NCBI RefSeq assembly: GCF_001280085.1
Contig: NZ_LGED01000252.1
Location: 1-37,618, forward strand
Length of the DNA stretch: 37,618 bases
Source of the DNA: Saccharothrix sp. NRRL B-16348
Lineage (GTDB): Bacteria; Actinomycetota; Actinomycetes; Mycobacteriales; Pseudonocardiaceae
Reading direction: 5' to 3'
Both the position numbers and the translations under genes were made by a program. The notes under the pieces were generated by a model. It had not been told where the DNA came from, ran no database searches, and saw only the letters and a program-made list of their open reading frames with translations. Below, piece after piece: positions 1 to 10,742 of this stretch. Every line of letters begins with the position of its first letter. The stretch's first letter is position 1.

Positions 1-3000
1 GTGCAGCACCGTGCGTTCCATCACGAGGGTGCCGGTGCAGTCCTGGATCGGGCCGACAAAGCCCGGTGCCGCGCCGCCGCATTCGCCTTCGACGGAGTAA
101 GTGTCCTGGTAGACGTCGTAGGCGTCCCACTTGCCGGTCTCGCGGTTGAGGACCAACTGGCGGTTGTAGGGGCCCCAGCCCTTGCCGGGCGGGATGGCGT
201 TGACCGTGCTGACGTGCGTGACCTTGGGACCCGAGCGGGTGTTGGCCGTGCCCGACTTGCCCTTGGCGAGCGCGGCGATGGCGTTGGACAGGGCCGTCGC
301 GATCATCTGGATCGCTTGGATCAGTTGGTCGACGAACTCGCCGCTGGGGTCCGACAGGGTGACGGGGCTGTGGTGGGCGTAGGCGTAGCCGTGCATCTGG
401 CGCGGGTCGTGGAAGTCGACGATGGGGTCGACCGAGACGAACCGGCCCAGGGCCGGGTCGTACTCGCGGGCCCCGACGTGGGTCAGGCCGGTGGGGTCGC
501 GGTCGCCGCCGACGAAGCCCTTGTTGTTGGGCCACACGGGCTGCGGGCCGCGGGTGCCGCCGTGGGGCAACTGGTAGCGGCGGGTCACCGTCAGGTCCGA
601 GGTCCGCAGCGACATCACGCCGGTGCCCTGGTGGTCACCGATGAGATAGGCCAGGCCCCCGGCGGTGGAGCGCTGCATGGCCACCGCGTCGCCGTGGCGG
701 TAGTAGCGGACGCAGCTCGTGGCGGTCGAGCCCTTCGGGAGACGGACCTCCTGGCCGGGCAGGTAGAGGGTGGTGGCGTCGGCGTCCCGGGCGATGAGCC
801 GGACGCCGGTGGCGTCGTAGAGGTACGACGACACCACCTTCGTGCCCTCGGTGACCGAGGCGACGCGGCCCTCGCTGTTCCAGTGCAGCTCCTGGGTGAC
901 GTCGTCCACCTGGCGGGTGAGGGTGTTGCCCGCCGCGTCGTAACCGAACGAGCTGGTGCGCTGGGCGCCGTCGGGCGCGGTCTCGGTGACCGAGCGGGTG
1001 GTGTGCGGCTGGCCCAGGCCGGCGGCGTCCACGGTCGGGTGGCCGTAGGTGCGGAGCGTGGTCCCGGCGGCGGCGTGGGACTTCTCGGCGACCCGGTTGC
1101 CCGCCGCGTCGAACTCCCACTGCATCCAGTACGGGGCGGCGCCGCCGAGTGCGGCGGTGGTCGGGGCGGCCGAGCAGTCCCCGGAGGCCGGGGTCCACGC
1201 CGAGGCCAGTCTGCCCAGCCAGTCGTGGTCGAAGCACTGGGTGTCGTGCGGGCCGCCGGCGGGGACGTCGGAGATGCGGGTGATGTTGCCGGCCTGGTCG
1301 TAGCCGTAGCGGCGGTCGACGACGTTGGACTGGCTGGTGGTCTCGCGGTTGACCACGCTCTGGATGAGCCTGCGGGTGCCCTCGTCGTAGAAGTTCGTCG
1401 TCACAACGTTGCGGGGCGAGGTGGCCGCGCCACGCACGACCTGGAGCATCTCCCCGTACACCGAGTAGGTGGTGTCGGAGACGTAGGTCGCGGTGCTGCC
1501 CGACACCGGGTTGAACGCGAAGGACGTTTCCGGCAGGCCGGCGCCGTCGTAGGTGTGGTGCACGACTTCCCGGGCCAAGCCGCCCGCCGCGGGCATGGTT
1601 TCCGTGGCGAGTTTGCCCGTCGCGGTGTAGGTCTGCTCGTAGAGGTACTCGCCCTGGAGGGCGCCTTCGACGGCCGGGATGGTGACCTTGGCGCCGGTGG
1701 TGCGGCCCGCGCTGTCGTAGCCGGTGGTCTCGGTCCGGTAGGCGTGTCCCTCGGAGTAGCGGGTGGAGGACACGGGCCTGCCGTGGCCCAGGGTGTCGTA
1801 GGTGAACTCGGTGAGCTTGAGCCCGCTCAGCGAGCCCTCGTGCGTCGCGGTCTTGCGGCCGAGCACGTCGTAGGCGGTGGCCACGGTGAAGCCGCGCCCG
1901 TCGGTGGCGCTGACCGGGCGGCCGGCCTTGTCGTGGACCGTGGTCGAGACGCCCGCGTCCGGGTCGGTGGTGCGGACCTTGTTGCCCGCCAGGTCGTACT
2001 CGAACGTCCACTTGGCGCCGGCCGGGTCGACGACCGTGGCGAGCTGGCCACCGCGGTCGTAGGTGTAGCGGGTGGCCTGGAAGGCGGTGGCGACGTCACT
2101 GCCTGCCTCGGTGCGGACCTTGTAGTCGCGCTTCTCGACGTGGCGGCCGAAGGCGTCGACGAGCAGGGTCGTGGCAGTGCCGCCCTCGGGCGGGATGGTG
2201 CTCACCTTGTCCGCGCCGTGGTGGGCGGTGGTGGTGCGCCACTGCTCGACGGCCTTCTTGCGGTAGATCGAGGCCGTGGCGCGCCCCAGGGTGTCGTACT
2301 CGGTGACGGTCTGGTTGGGCACGTAGTTGTCTGCGGCCCCGTACAGGGTCGTGGACGGCTCTTCCTCGTTGTAGTACCCGTTGTTGGTCTTGACCACCAG
2401 ACCGCGAGTGTCGTAGATCGTGTCGGTGATGATCCGCCCGGCGTTGGTGGCAGGCGGCGTCTGGGACTGTCGGTTGCGCAGCAGCCCGTCCAGCAGGGTG
2501 TAGGAGGTCTTGTACGCGCCGCTGTCCTGGAGTGACTTGGTGGCGATGACCGAGGGACCGTCGGCGCGGGTGGTGTACTCGAACACTGCGGCCGGGGCCT
2601 TGGTCTTGTCGGTCACGCCCGGGGTCCACACGCGCGCGGTGCGGCCCAGCGGGTCGAACTCGCCCTGGGTGATCACGCCGGCGGCGTCGGTGGTGGCAAC
2701 CGGCCTGCCCCGGCGCGGGTCGAGCTGAGTAAGGGTGCTGTGGCCCAGGGCGTTGGTGGCTCGCACACTGGTGACCAGCCCGGTGGCGGGCAGGTACTCG
2801 GTGGTGGATGTGGCCCCGAGGACATCCACGGAGATCAAGGTGCGGCCGTAGCCGTCGTGGGTGGCCTGGGTCTTCGACCACTTCTTGCCGTCGGCCGCGG
2901 TCCAGGAGTCCAGGGCCATGGCGGTGGTCACGTCACCGCGCACCGGTGCCGCGCCGACTTCCTGCCCGTCGTAGGCGAACTGCCCGGCCGACAGGACCGT

Positions 3001-6000
3001 CCCGGGTACGGCCTCGGTGGCGCAGGTGCCCGCGTGGGTCGTGGTGGTCTCGCGCAGCCCGAGAAGGTGCTTGTCCGCATTGGACACGTACGTCGTTCGG
3101 GTGCACTTCTCGTCACCTGAGGGGCTGGTCTCGTCCCAGGTGGAGACGACGCCGAAGTCCTCTTCGCCGATCGGGAAGCCTTCAGTGTCGAACTCGACGA
3201 CCCGCTTGGTGCGCCGCCAGGTGCCGTCGGCGAGGCGGTCGCGCTTGCGGATCGACTTGACGTTGACCTTGTAGGCCCGCTTGTCCCCCTTGGTGGCCGT
3301 CGGACCCGACACCCAGGGGTCGTTGATCGCCAGGCTGACGAGGGCGCCGTCGAGGAGGGTGCGCTCCTCGCGGAGGAACCCGGTCAGCGCCTCGTGGTCG
3401 GTGGCCGCGTCGTCGGTACCGGGAACCGACACCGCGCGCTTCGCGCCGTTGGGCAACCGGTCGCCGTCCATGCCGCGCAGGTACTGCGACTCGGTGACGA
3501 CCTGCCCGGAACCCGGATCGCCGAGGGTGGTGCGCACGGCGCCGAAGCCGCGCCAGCGCGACCAGCTGCGCTCGGTCGCGGAGACCATCTCGTTGTCGTC
3601 CCACGACCAGGCTGCGCCGCCGGGGTAGTCGTAGTTGGTGCGCACGGCGGGAGAGCCGCCGGTGAGGTCCTGCTCGACGACCTCGGCCACGGCATATTTG
3701 TGGAACCAGTCCAGGATCGGGTTCTCGTAACCGGAGTAGGGCTTCCACCACATGGGGAAGCAACGGCGGGTGTTGCTCTCCGGGGCCGGCATCGGCTGCC
3801 CCGCCACGCAGTCACGGTCGTGGTAACGCACCCCGGTGTTGCCGCCGTGGCCGTTGTCGATGCCGGTGAGGCGGTAGCGCGACAGGGGGCGGATCTCGGT
3901 GCGGGCGTCCACCCGGTTGTCCAGCGGGCTGCCCGCGAACGTCGTGGTCGGGGTGGTCGCGGTGCCGCCGACGTGCCCGGTGCGCTGCACGGTCCGCAAC
4001 CACAGCGCCGGGTCGGTGCCGTCGGTGGTGGCCGGGAACAGGTGCGTCAATGCCCACGAGTCCACCGGCTGCCAGCCGCCGACGTCCACCTTGGCGGTGA
4101 TCTTCGTCAGCCGCTTGGTGGTGAAGAACGCCGGGGTGTGCACGCCCGGGTCCCATTCGTGGTTGACGAAGACGGCCTTGCAGTCGCTGCCATCGCGGCA
4201 GATCAGGTCCACGGGCACGTCGGGCCAGTGGGATGCGTTGGCCTCGGTGCGCTGCTCGGGGGCGCAGGTGACCGCTCCGCCGGGTAGGCAGCGCTCGGCG
4301 ACCTCGAACTCCGCCTTGGCGGGCGGCGATGCGAACAGCGCGTCCTCGCGCAGGCCGTAGTCGACGGTGGTGAGGTAGCCGCCGCGCACGTACTCGGTAG
4401 CGGCGCCGTCGATGCCGCCTCGGGTGTAGCGGTTCTTCTCCTGCGCGTACCGGAACACCATGGCGTTGCCGTGGGCGTCGATGACCAGGTCGAGGTTCCA
4501 CCGCCACGCCTGTTGGCACCAGGAGGCCGCGAAGGTCGCCGTGTTGCACTGCTCGTTCGCGTGGTTGCCGAACACGGGCACGGTGAACGTGGACCCGGTG
4601 TCGGGAGTGCCCGCAGGGGCGTCGGGGAGGCGGTTGAGGCCGAGGAAGTAGCGGGTGCCGTCGGTGGTCGTGACGACCCAGTGCTCGCCGTCGTTGTCGC
4701 CGTTGGCCGCACCCGTGCGCAGCTCGATCTTGGCGCCACTGTCGGCGCGTGCCACCCATCGGCCGGTGGCCGCGTCTTTGATCAGCTCGCCGGTGACGCC
4801 GCCGACGGAGATGACGGCGTTCTCCCCCGCCCAGCACAGGTCGGCGGATTCGAGGGTGCCCTGGTTGCCGCCGTCGTCCTCGGCGCAGCCCTTGTAGCGG
4901 CGCTCGACGAACCCGCCGGGGGTGAACTCCCACCCGTCGCCCACCCACGACGCCTGGGCGTTGGTGGCCGAGGTGCGCCCGTCCACGGACCCGGAGTTGT
5001 AGGCCAGGGCCAGGTCGGGGACCAGACCGCCGGGCACCGGCGGCACCGGCATGGGGTAGGAGTAGGTGAAGTCGCCGGAGGGGCCGCCCGCCGACCAGGA
5101 GCCGGTGGGAGAGAGGTCGGAGGCGGTGAAGTCGCCCTCGGAGCCCTTGGCCCCGGCCACGGCTGCCAGCACGGTCGGGCTGTTCTCGGCCGCCTGGCCA
5201 AGGGAGGCCATCCGGGCAAAACCGGCGACCTGGGTCGTGGTGGGCGCGGACTCGCCGGTAGGCGCCGGGCTCGTCGTGCCGGGCGCGCTCGATCCGGGGA
5301 CTTGGGGCGCGGGGGATGACGGCGCGGTGGAGGACGGCGCGGGTGAGGAGGGCGCGGGAGATGTCGGCGAGGGAGACGACGACTCGGTGGACGGCTGCTC
5401 GGGAGCGGTCTGCTCGGCCGCGGTGAGGGCCGCGGTGCCGGACAGGAGCCCGCGGGCCGGGACGTTACGGCCCGGCACCGGCGTGGCCGTGCGGCACTCC
5501 GGACGCTCCGGGGTGGTCAGGGCGCAGGCGGGCAGCTCGACCAGCACCAGGCGCGAGGCCCACCCACCGCCGTAGGCGCGGGCGAAGCCGCTGTAGTCCA
5601 GTTCCACCTCGACCTCGCCGCCGCGGCCCCGGCCGGTGTCGGCGACGGTGAAGACCACCCCGTCCACCCCGAGCCCACGCGCGCGTTCCCGGTCCAAGAC
5701 CTCCACGCGAACCTGCTCAAGTCCCGCGGCGCCCTTGCCCTGGCCCACCCGCACCGGCAGCCCGTCGGCCCGCGCCTTCTCCGCGGCACGGCCGGGCAGG
5801 TCCAGCACAGCCGACCCGGCCGAGGGCCAGTTCGGGCGGGCCGGCTCCGTCATGGCCCGCTCGGCGGTGTGGTCGACGCCGAGGACGCGGGCGACCGGCA
5901 CGGGCCCACCCGGCACCGACTGCACCTGCTGCACCTCGGGCAGCGGCGCACCGCCGAGCCAGTCCTGGGGGTCGGGCCGCGGCGCGGAGCCGGACACCAC

Positions 6001-6140
6001 CGATGCGGTCATGGCGACCGCGGTGACGACCACCACGGACTTGACCGCCGTGCCGACTCCGGCGACGCTCGACAGGCCGAAGGCACCTGCCCACCACGCG
6101 CGCCTCGACCGGGGCCGGTGTCTGTCCTCGCTGCTCATCG
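1..6140 (-). CDS. RHS/YD-repeat cell-surface protein, probable polymorphic toxin (3' end outside window, apparent 5' frameshift)
   Basis: Large secreted RHS-family protein. The frame whose codons end at positions divisible by three is open from about 6153 to base 1, roughly 2,040 codons, with no stop inside the window. The order is: a basic then hydrophobic N-terminus (6120-6000); a Pro/Ser/Thr-rich linker (about 5400-5240); a block with VGDGWEFTPGGF typical of actinomycete RHS proteins (about 4950-4900); many YD/RHS repeats (about 3100-500); and the core-closing motif DPALGRFVSVDP (about 427-462). The roughly 110 residues after DPSGEF (near 331) belong to a variable tail that leaves the window, so its activity cannot be named. 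In this family such tails are usually toxins released from the RHS shell. The best start, ATG 6140 with GAGGGG at 6150-6155, is out of frame with the body: one extra AC in the ACACAC at 6118-6123 would explain it. In-frame alternatives are GTG 6036 and ATG 6012. The LamG gene lies upstream. Confidence 0.85.
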
Positions 6141-6149
6141 ACGAAATCC

Positions 6150-6155
6150 CCTCAA
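6150..6155 (-). promoter_or_regulatory. Ribosome binding site for the RHS gene start at 6140
   Basis: On the minus strand GAGGGG lies nine bases before ATG 6140. It is the only good Shine-Dalgarno sequence near the 5' end of the RHS gene. It supports translation starting in the frame that leaves the RHS body frame at the ACACAC tract. Confidence 0.6.
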
Positions 6156-6248
6156 TGCAAGAAAAGCCGCAGGGCAAGAAGCGCAGACGGGGAACCCCGT
6201 GCGAGGAGTCGCCGTGCGGAAAAGCGGGAAAGCGGTGGCGGCACCGGA

Positions 6249-6272
6249 GCGGGCGCGCCGGAACGCGCCCGC
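6249..6272 (-). terminator. Hairpin between the LamG and RHS genes
   Basis: Perfect 9-bp GC stem (6249-6257 with 6264-6272) and a six-base loop, 16 bases after the LamG stop codon. It has no T-run, so it may be a weak terminator or attenuator that lowers RHS expression, or an RNA-stabilising end. Confidence 0.5.
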
Positions 6273-6287
6273 CCACCGGTGGCGGGA

Positions 6288-9200
6288 TCAGGTCTCCTCG
6301 CCGCCCCCGCCGTCACTGCCGTTGGCGATCGCCAGGGCCGCCTGCGGGCTGAGCACCCCGGAGAACACCCGCACGTCGCGGATCTGGCCCCGCCAGGCGT
6401 CGGTGTTGAGCCCGGTCCAGGTGCCGCGCCCGATCAGCAGCCGACCGGTGTCCGCGGAAAGCGACTGCGGCAGCGACCGGTAGGGCAGGTTGCCCGGGTT
6501 CTCGTTGTTGAGCATCCAGGTCTGCGGCGCCCCGTTGACGTAGAGGCGCAGTTGCCCGTTCCCGGCGTCGTAGGTGACCGCGAGGTGGACCCACTCCCCC
6601 TCAACAGCTTCCTCGTTGGAGTAGATGCGGTGGATCACCGGCGCGTGCTGCAACCCGCTGGCGGCCATCGCCTCCCATCGCCGGTTGCTCGGCCGGTAAC
6701 CGACGGTCAGCGGCATGTGGACCGAGCCACCGAGGGAGAACACCGACCGCGCGGCCGTGTCGTGCGCGTCGGCCTTGGCCCAACCCGCGATGCTGAAGGA
6801 GCGGTCGGTGCCCACCTCGGGCGCCAGCGGTGCGTTGACGTCGCTGCCGCGGTTCCACATGCCGTGGGCGTCCTCGGCGGTGACGGCGCGGCTGTAGACG
6901 CGCAGTTCGTCGACCACACCGGGGAAGAAGTCGCCCTGCGCGCCGTTCCACAGGCTCCGGCCGACGGTGAAGGTGCCGTTGGCCGACCAGGGCGTGGTGA
7001 ACGACGTCTCGCTCTCCAGCGTGCCGTTGACGAACAGCCGGATCTTGCCCGCAGCCGCGTCATAGGAACCCACCAGGTGGGTCCACCGGTCCACCACCGG
7101 CAGGGCGGAGGACACGGCGCGGGCGACGGCGGCGTTGTCCTGGTCGCCGTGCGGCACGGTGAAGACCCACCGGTTGTCCGCCTTGGAGTACGTCAGGGAA
7201 TACCCGGACACCCGGGTTCCGTCCTGAGCCATCACCGCCGCGCCCTGGTTGGTGTGGTCTATCCGCACCCAGGCCGCCACGGAGTAGGAGCGGGTGGTGT
7301 CGACGCGGGTGCCTCCGGTGAAGATCCGCTCGGCCACCCCGTCCAACGCCACGCCCGGTCCGATGCGGCCCGGGACGAAGCGGGCGGGTGACTCTCCCGT
7401 GCTGCCCCAGTACCGCAGGGCGGCGGCGTTGGCCCCCGAGGAGTCGACCATGTCGTTGTCCAGCGCCCACCGGGCTTTGAGGTCGGTCCCGGAACCCGCC
7501 CACTGGTCGGCGGCGTACGTGAACCGGCCGTCGAACACCGCACCCGGACCGTCAGGCACCCAGGAGACGCCGCCACCGTAGAGAGTGCCGTCGTTGGCGC
7601 CCACGGAGTCGTCGGCGACGACGCCCGCGTCCTCGGCGAGGGCGTAGCGGGCGCGTTCGACCGGGACGTTGGCCAACGCGGCGACCTCCGACGGCACCAG
7701 CAGCCGGTTGTACACCCGCACGTCGTCCACCCGGCCGTACCAGGGGTTGCGCAGCGCGGCCTCCCACCGGCCTCGCCCGACGAGGATGTCATCGGCCGAG
7801 GCGGGCGGGACGACGCCGGTCAGGCAGGAGGACTGCTTGACGCCGTTGACGTAGAAGCACGCGGTGTCGTTGGCGTCGTCCACGGTGAGGGCCAAGTGGG
7901 TCCAGACACCCTTCTGGGCGGGCGCGTCGCTCCAAACCACCCGCAGGCAGGGCGGCGTGGTCGGGTTGCAGGACACACCCAGCGACCACATCGCCGCGGG
8001 CTTGTCGTCCTTGCGGTGAGCCAACATCAGAGGCGAGGCGTAGGTGTCGTCGATGGCCAGCGGGACCGCGGTGTTGTCCCCCGTGGCGGACGGGTCGTAC
8101 CAGACCCACGCCGACAGCGACAGCGACCGCGTCGGGTCCACCACGGGTCCGGTGGCCACGGCGACGTCTTGGACGCTGCGGCCCAGCTGCAGTCCTTGGC
8201 CGACGTGGCCCTGCGCGCCCTCGGTGGTGACCATGCCCTGGAAAGCCAGCGGGTGGGCGCCGGACTCGCTGACGTCCTCCCCGCCGTTCTCGAAGGTCCA
8301 GTGCGCCACCGGGGCCGAACCCTCGGGCACCCGGAACAGGTACTTGGTGTAGTCCTGTGCCTGGTCGGGCTGCGGGACCAGCCGCGACGACTGGTTGCCC
8401 GCCCGGTCCACCGACTTGACGTACAGCGGGAAGTCGCCCTGGGCCAGCGGGGTGAAGGAGACCTCGGCCGTGCCGTCGGACTTGGCCGCGACGCTGTTGC
8501 GGTAGTCGTCCACGCCGACCGACCACAGGTAGCGGACGACGTCCACCGTGCCGCCCAGCCCGGTCGCGGCGCCGGGCGTGAACTTGAACCGCCCGGTCAC
8601 CCCGACCCCGCCAGTGGGAACGTCGGGGGAGTTGTAGGGCGGGTAGACCCCGTTCACCGACTGCACGCCAGGGGCATCGGGGCTCACGGTGTCGCGGGTG
8701 AAGCGGCAGTAGTCGTCCGGAGCCCCGAGGGGCCCGGTCCACGGCGAGGACAGCGCGTCACCGCCGTCGCCGTCCCACGCCTGCACCCGCCAGGAGATGA
8801 CGCCGCCCCCACCCATCCACTCCGGGGGCACGGTGACCTGGTGCATGCCGCCGGAGGGCTGACCACCGGTGTCCAGGAAGCCCTGCCGCACGCCGTCGCG
8901 GTAGACCACGAAGCTCCCCCGCGCCCACGACCCGGGGTCGGAGTCGGTCAGTCGGGCGCGCAGGGTGACGTCGCCGCGACCGACGACGGTGGCGGCGGCG
9001 ACGTTGGTGCAACCCAGGCCGGCCTGCCCGTTGAAAGCGCCCAGCTCGGACGGACGGTGCGGTGCGGTGTTGTACTGCACGGTCAGCCCGGGGTTGGTGC
9101 GGAAGCGCCGCCAGTGCGTCTGCACCGACTCGCTGTCGCCGAACAGGCCGAAGGTGAGGCTGCCGCGCCCGCCCGCAGCCCAGATCTCACGCACGTAGTT

Positions 9201-10598
9201 GCTCAGCGCGTCGCCGCGGTTGCCGTCGTGACCCGGGGTCGACCAGCCACCCTCCCCCGGGCACCCGGTGTAGGCGCCGACGTTGCCTACGTGCCTTTCC
9301 AGACCGGGCTCGCTGCCGAACCGAGTCCCCTCTCCGACACCGCCGGTGACGTGCACTTGGGTGACACCGGGGCAGTTGGAGTAGGAGTTGTTGACCGTCA
9401 GGTACAGCTTGGCCCAGTGGATGGCCGCCGAGCGCGGCACGCTCCCGAGGTCGAAGGTGATGTAGGAGCGCGCGGTGATGTAGACGCCCTGGGTGGAGTC
9501 GTAGACGTACCCGGTTTTGAGGTAGGTGTCGTTCCAGGCGGATTCCCCGACCGAGTTGCCGTACTTGTAGAGCACCACCTGGCTGACCCGGCCACACCCG
9601 CAGGAGTACGACGGATCGATGTAGACGGGGTAAGTGGTCGCCGGGTCGGTCAAGAACGCCTGGTCGGGGGTGATGGCCACCTCGGTGTCGGTGACCCGGA
9701 CCCCCATTACGGCCGCCCGGTCCCGCTCGTCGGGCTCGACCAGCCGGTCCGCGGCCGGCCCCTCCCCGGAGGAGTCCCACATGCGCGAAGCATCGCCGGT
9801 GAACAGCGCCTGCCCGTCGGCGTCGACGACTGACAACCGTGAGGGCACGGGACTCGCAGAGCGCGCTCCCGGCCCCGGCACGTCGGTCTTGGTGACCTGC
9901 GTGCCGCGGGTGTGGTTGCCGAAGCGGATCTCGCGCAGCGCGGGATTCATCGCCGCCTGCGCGGTCTTGACTACCAGGACCTGGGAGAACCCGAAGCCGT
10001 CCACGGTGATCTTCAGGTCGACCCCGGACAGGACCTCGGGGTAGGTGGCCGTGTCGTCCACCAGCACCGGCTCCGGCAGCACGCCCGGCCACGACAGGCC
10101 GACCTCCTTGCCCTCGTGCCCCACTACCGCCAGCGGCGCGCGGTCACCACCGCCGGAGAGGACGATGTCGGCTGCAGCCACCCAGGGGCGCACGAGGCCG
10201 TCGGACCCGCGCTCCAGGGTGGCGTCGATCTCCTGCCAGGACCCCGCCTTGCGGGTGCGCACCGGCCAGGCGTGCACGGTCTGCTCGATCTTTCCGCTGG
10301 GCAGCGCCACCGCCCGGGTGGTCTCGGTGGTGACGCCCGCGACCTCCACGGGCTCACCCGTGCGCACGGCCTCGGCGATAGCGTCGGTGTAGGCCGGGCC
10401 CAGCGGTGCCGACTCCACCCCTGCCACGCGCTCGCGGTCGGCGGGGTCGGTCGGCACCTGCTCTATGGCGGACGTGCCCGCAGCCGGGGGCACGACGGGC
10501 TCGGCAGCGGCACCGACGGGAGCGATCAGTCCGAATGCGACAGCGAGGACAGCGCTCGCAGCGCATATCCGCGCCCGACCGCGCGCGACCGTATCCAT
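6288..10598 (-). CDS. Secreted LamG-like / DNRLRE-type surface protein, RHS partner
   Basis: Protein of 1436 residues, probably exported and acting at or outside the cell surface. ATG 10598 is chosen because MDTVARGRAR followed by a hydrophobic stretch ending GAAAEP is a typical Sec signal peptide, and a G-run lies about nine bases upstream. A TTG at 10667 would add 23 residues. Residues about 325-505 resemble a DNRLRE-type beta domain (SYITFDLGS, AKLYLTV). A fibronectin-like section follows. Then come three LamG (concanavalin-like) domains at about 760-975, 1040-1240 and 1260-1425, each with WTF/WAL-type starts and VDDVRVYNR/VDELRVYSR-type ends. Genes of this kind commonly precede RHS genes in actinomycetes, so it may help present or anchor the RHS product. 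That role is inference. Ligands are unknown. Confidence 0.85.
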   Translation of the reverse strand: MDTVARGRARICAASAVLAVAFGLIAPVGAAAEPVVPPAAGTSAIEQVPTDPADRERVAGVESAPLGPAYTDAIAEAVRTGEPVEVAGVTTETTRAVALPSGKIEQTVHAWPVRTRKAGSWQEIDATLERGSDGLVRPWVAAADIVLSGGGDRAPLAVVGHEGKEVGLSWPGVLPEPVLVDDTATYPEVLSGVDLKITVDGFGFSQVLVVKTAQAAMNPALREIRFGNHTRGTQVTKTDVPGPGARSASPVPSRLSVVDADGQALFTGDASRMWDSSGEGPAADRLVEPDERDRAAVMGVRVTDTEVAITPDQAFLTDPATTYPVYIDPSYSCGCGRVSQVVLYKYGNSVGESAWNDTYLKTGYVYDSTQGVYITARSYITFDLGSVPRSAAIHWAKLYLTVNNSYSNCPGVTQVHVTGGVGEGTRFGSEPGLERHVGNVGAYTGCPGEGGWSTPGHDGNRGDALSNYVREIWAAGGRGSLTFGLFGDSESVQTHWRRFRTNPGLTVQYNTAPHRPSELGAFNGQAGLGCTNVAAATVVGRGDVTLRARLTDSDPGSWARGSFVVYRDGVRQGFLDTGGQPSGGMHQVTVPPEWMGGGGVISWRVQAWDGDGGDALSSPWTGPLGAPDDYCRFTRDTVSPDAPGVQSVNGVYPPYNSPDVPTGGVGVTGRFKFTPGAATGLGGTVDVVRYLWSVGVDDYRNSVAAKSDGTAEVSFTPLAQGDFPLYVKSVDRAGNQSSRLVPQPDQAQDYTKYLFRVPEGSAPVAHWTFENGGEDVSESGAHPLAFQGMVTTEGAQGHVGQGLQLGRSVQDVAVATGPVVDPTRSLSLSAWVWYDPSATGDNTAVPLAIDDTYASPLMLAHRKDDKPAAMWSLGVSCNPTTPPCLRVVWSDAPAQKGVWTHLALTVDDANDTACFYVNGVKQSSCLTGVVPPASADDILVGRGRWEAALRNPWYGRVDDVRVYNRLLVPSEVAALANVPVERARYALAEDAGVVADDSVGANDGTLYGGGVSWVPDGPGAVFDGRFTYAADQWAGSGTDLKARWALDNDMVDSSGANAAALRYWGSTGESPARFVPGRIGPGVALDGVAERIFTGGTRVDTTRSYSVAAWVRIDHTNQGAAVMAQDGTRVSGYSLTYSKADNRWVFTVPHGDQDNAAVARAVSSALPVVDRWTHLVGSYDAAAGKIRLFVNGTLESETSFTTPWSANGTFTVGRSLWNGAQGDFFPGVVDELRVYSRAVTAEDAHGMWNRGSDVNAPLAPEVGTDRSFSIAGWAKADAHDTAARSVFSLGGSVHMPLTVGYRPSNRRWEAMAASGLQHAPVIHRIYSNEEAVEGEWVHLAVTYDAGNGQLRLYVNGAPQTWMLNNENPGNLPYRSLPQSLSADTGRLLIGRGTWTGLNTDAWRGQIRDVRVFSGVLSPQAALAIANGSDGGGGEET

Positions 10599-10742
10599 GA
10601 CGTAGCCCCCCAGACCAGCCAGGCAGGCGACGACCGCCCACCTCAAACGGGACAGACTCTTGGTCAATCAAGCGGCTTCGGGCAATACCCCCCACCAGTG
10701 GGCACGGTCACGTAACACTGGACGGTCCACACGCGATCGTGA

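Noticed and set aside
1..2535. 844-codon plus-strand open frame
   Set aside because: It is the complement of the RHS gene; its Gly/Val/Arg-rich translation has no domain, and the minus frame carries clear YD repeats.
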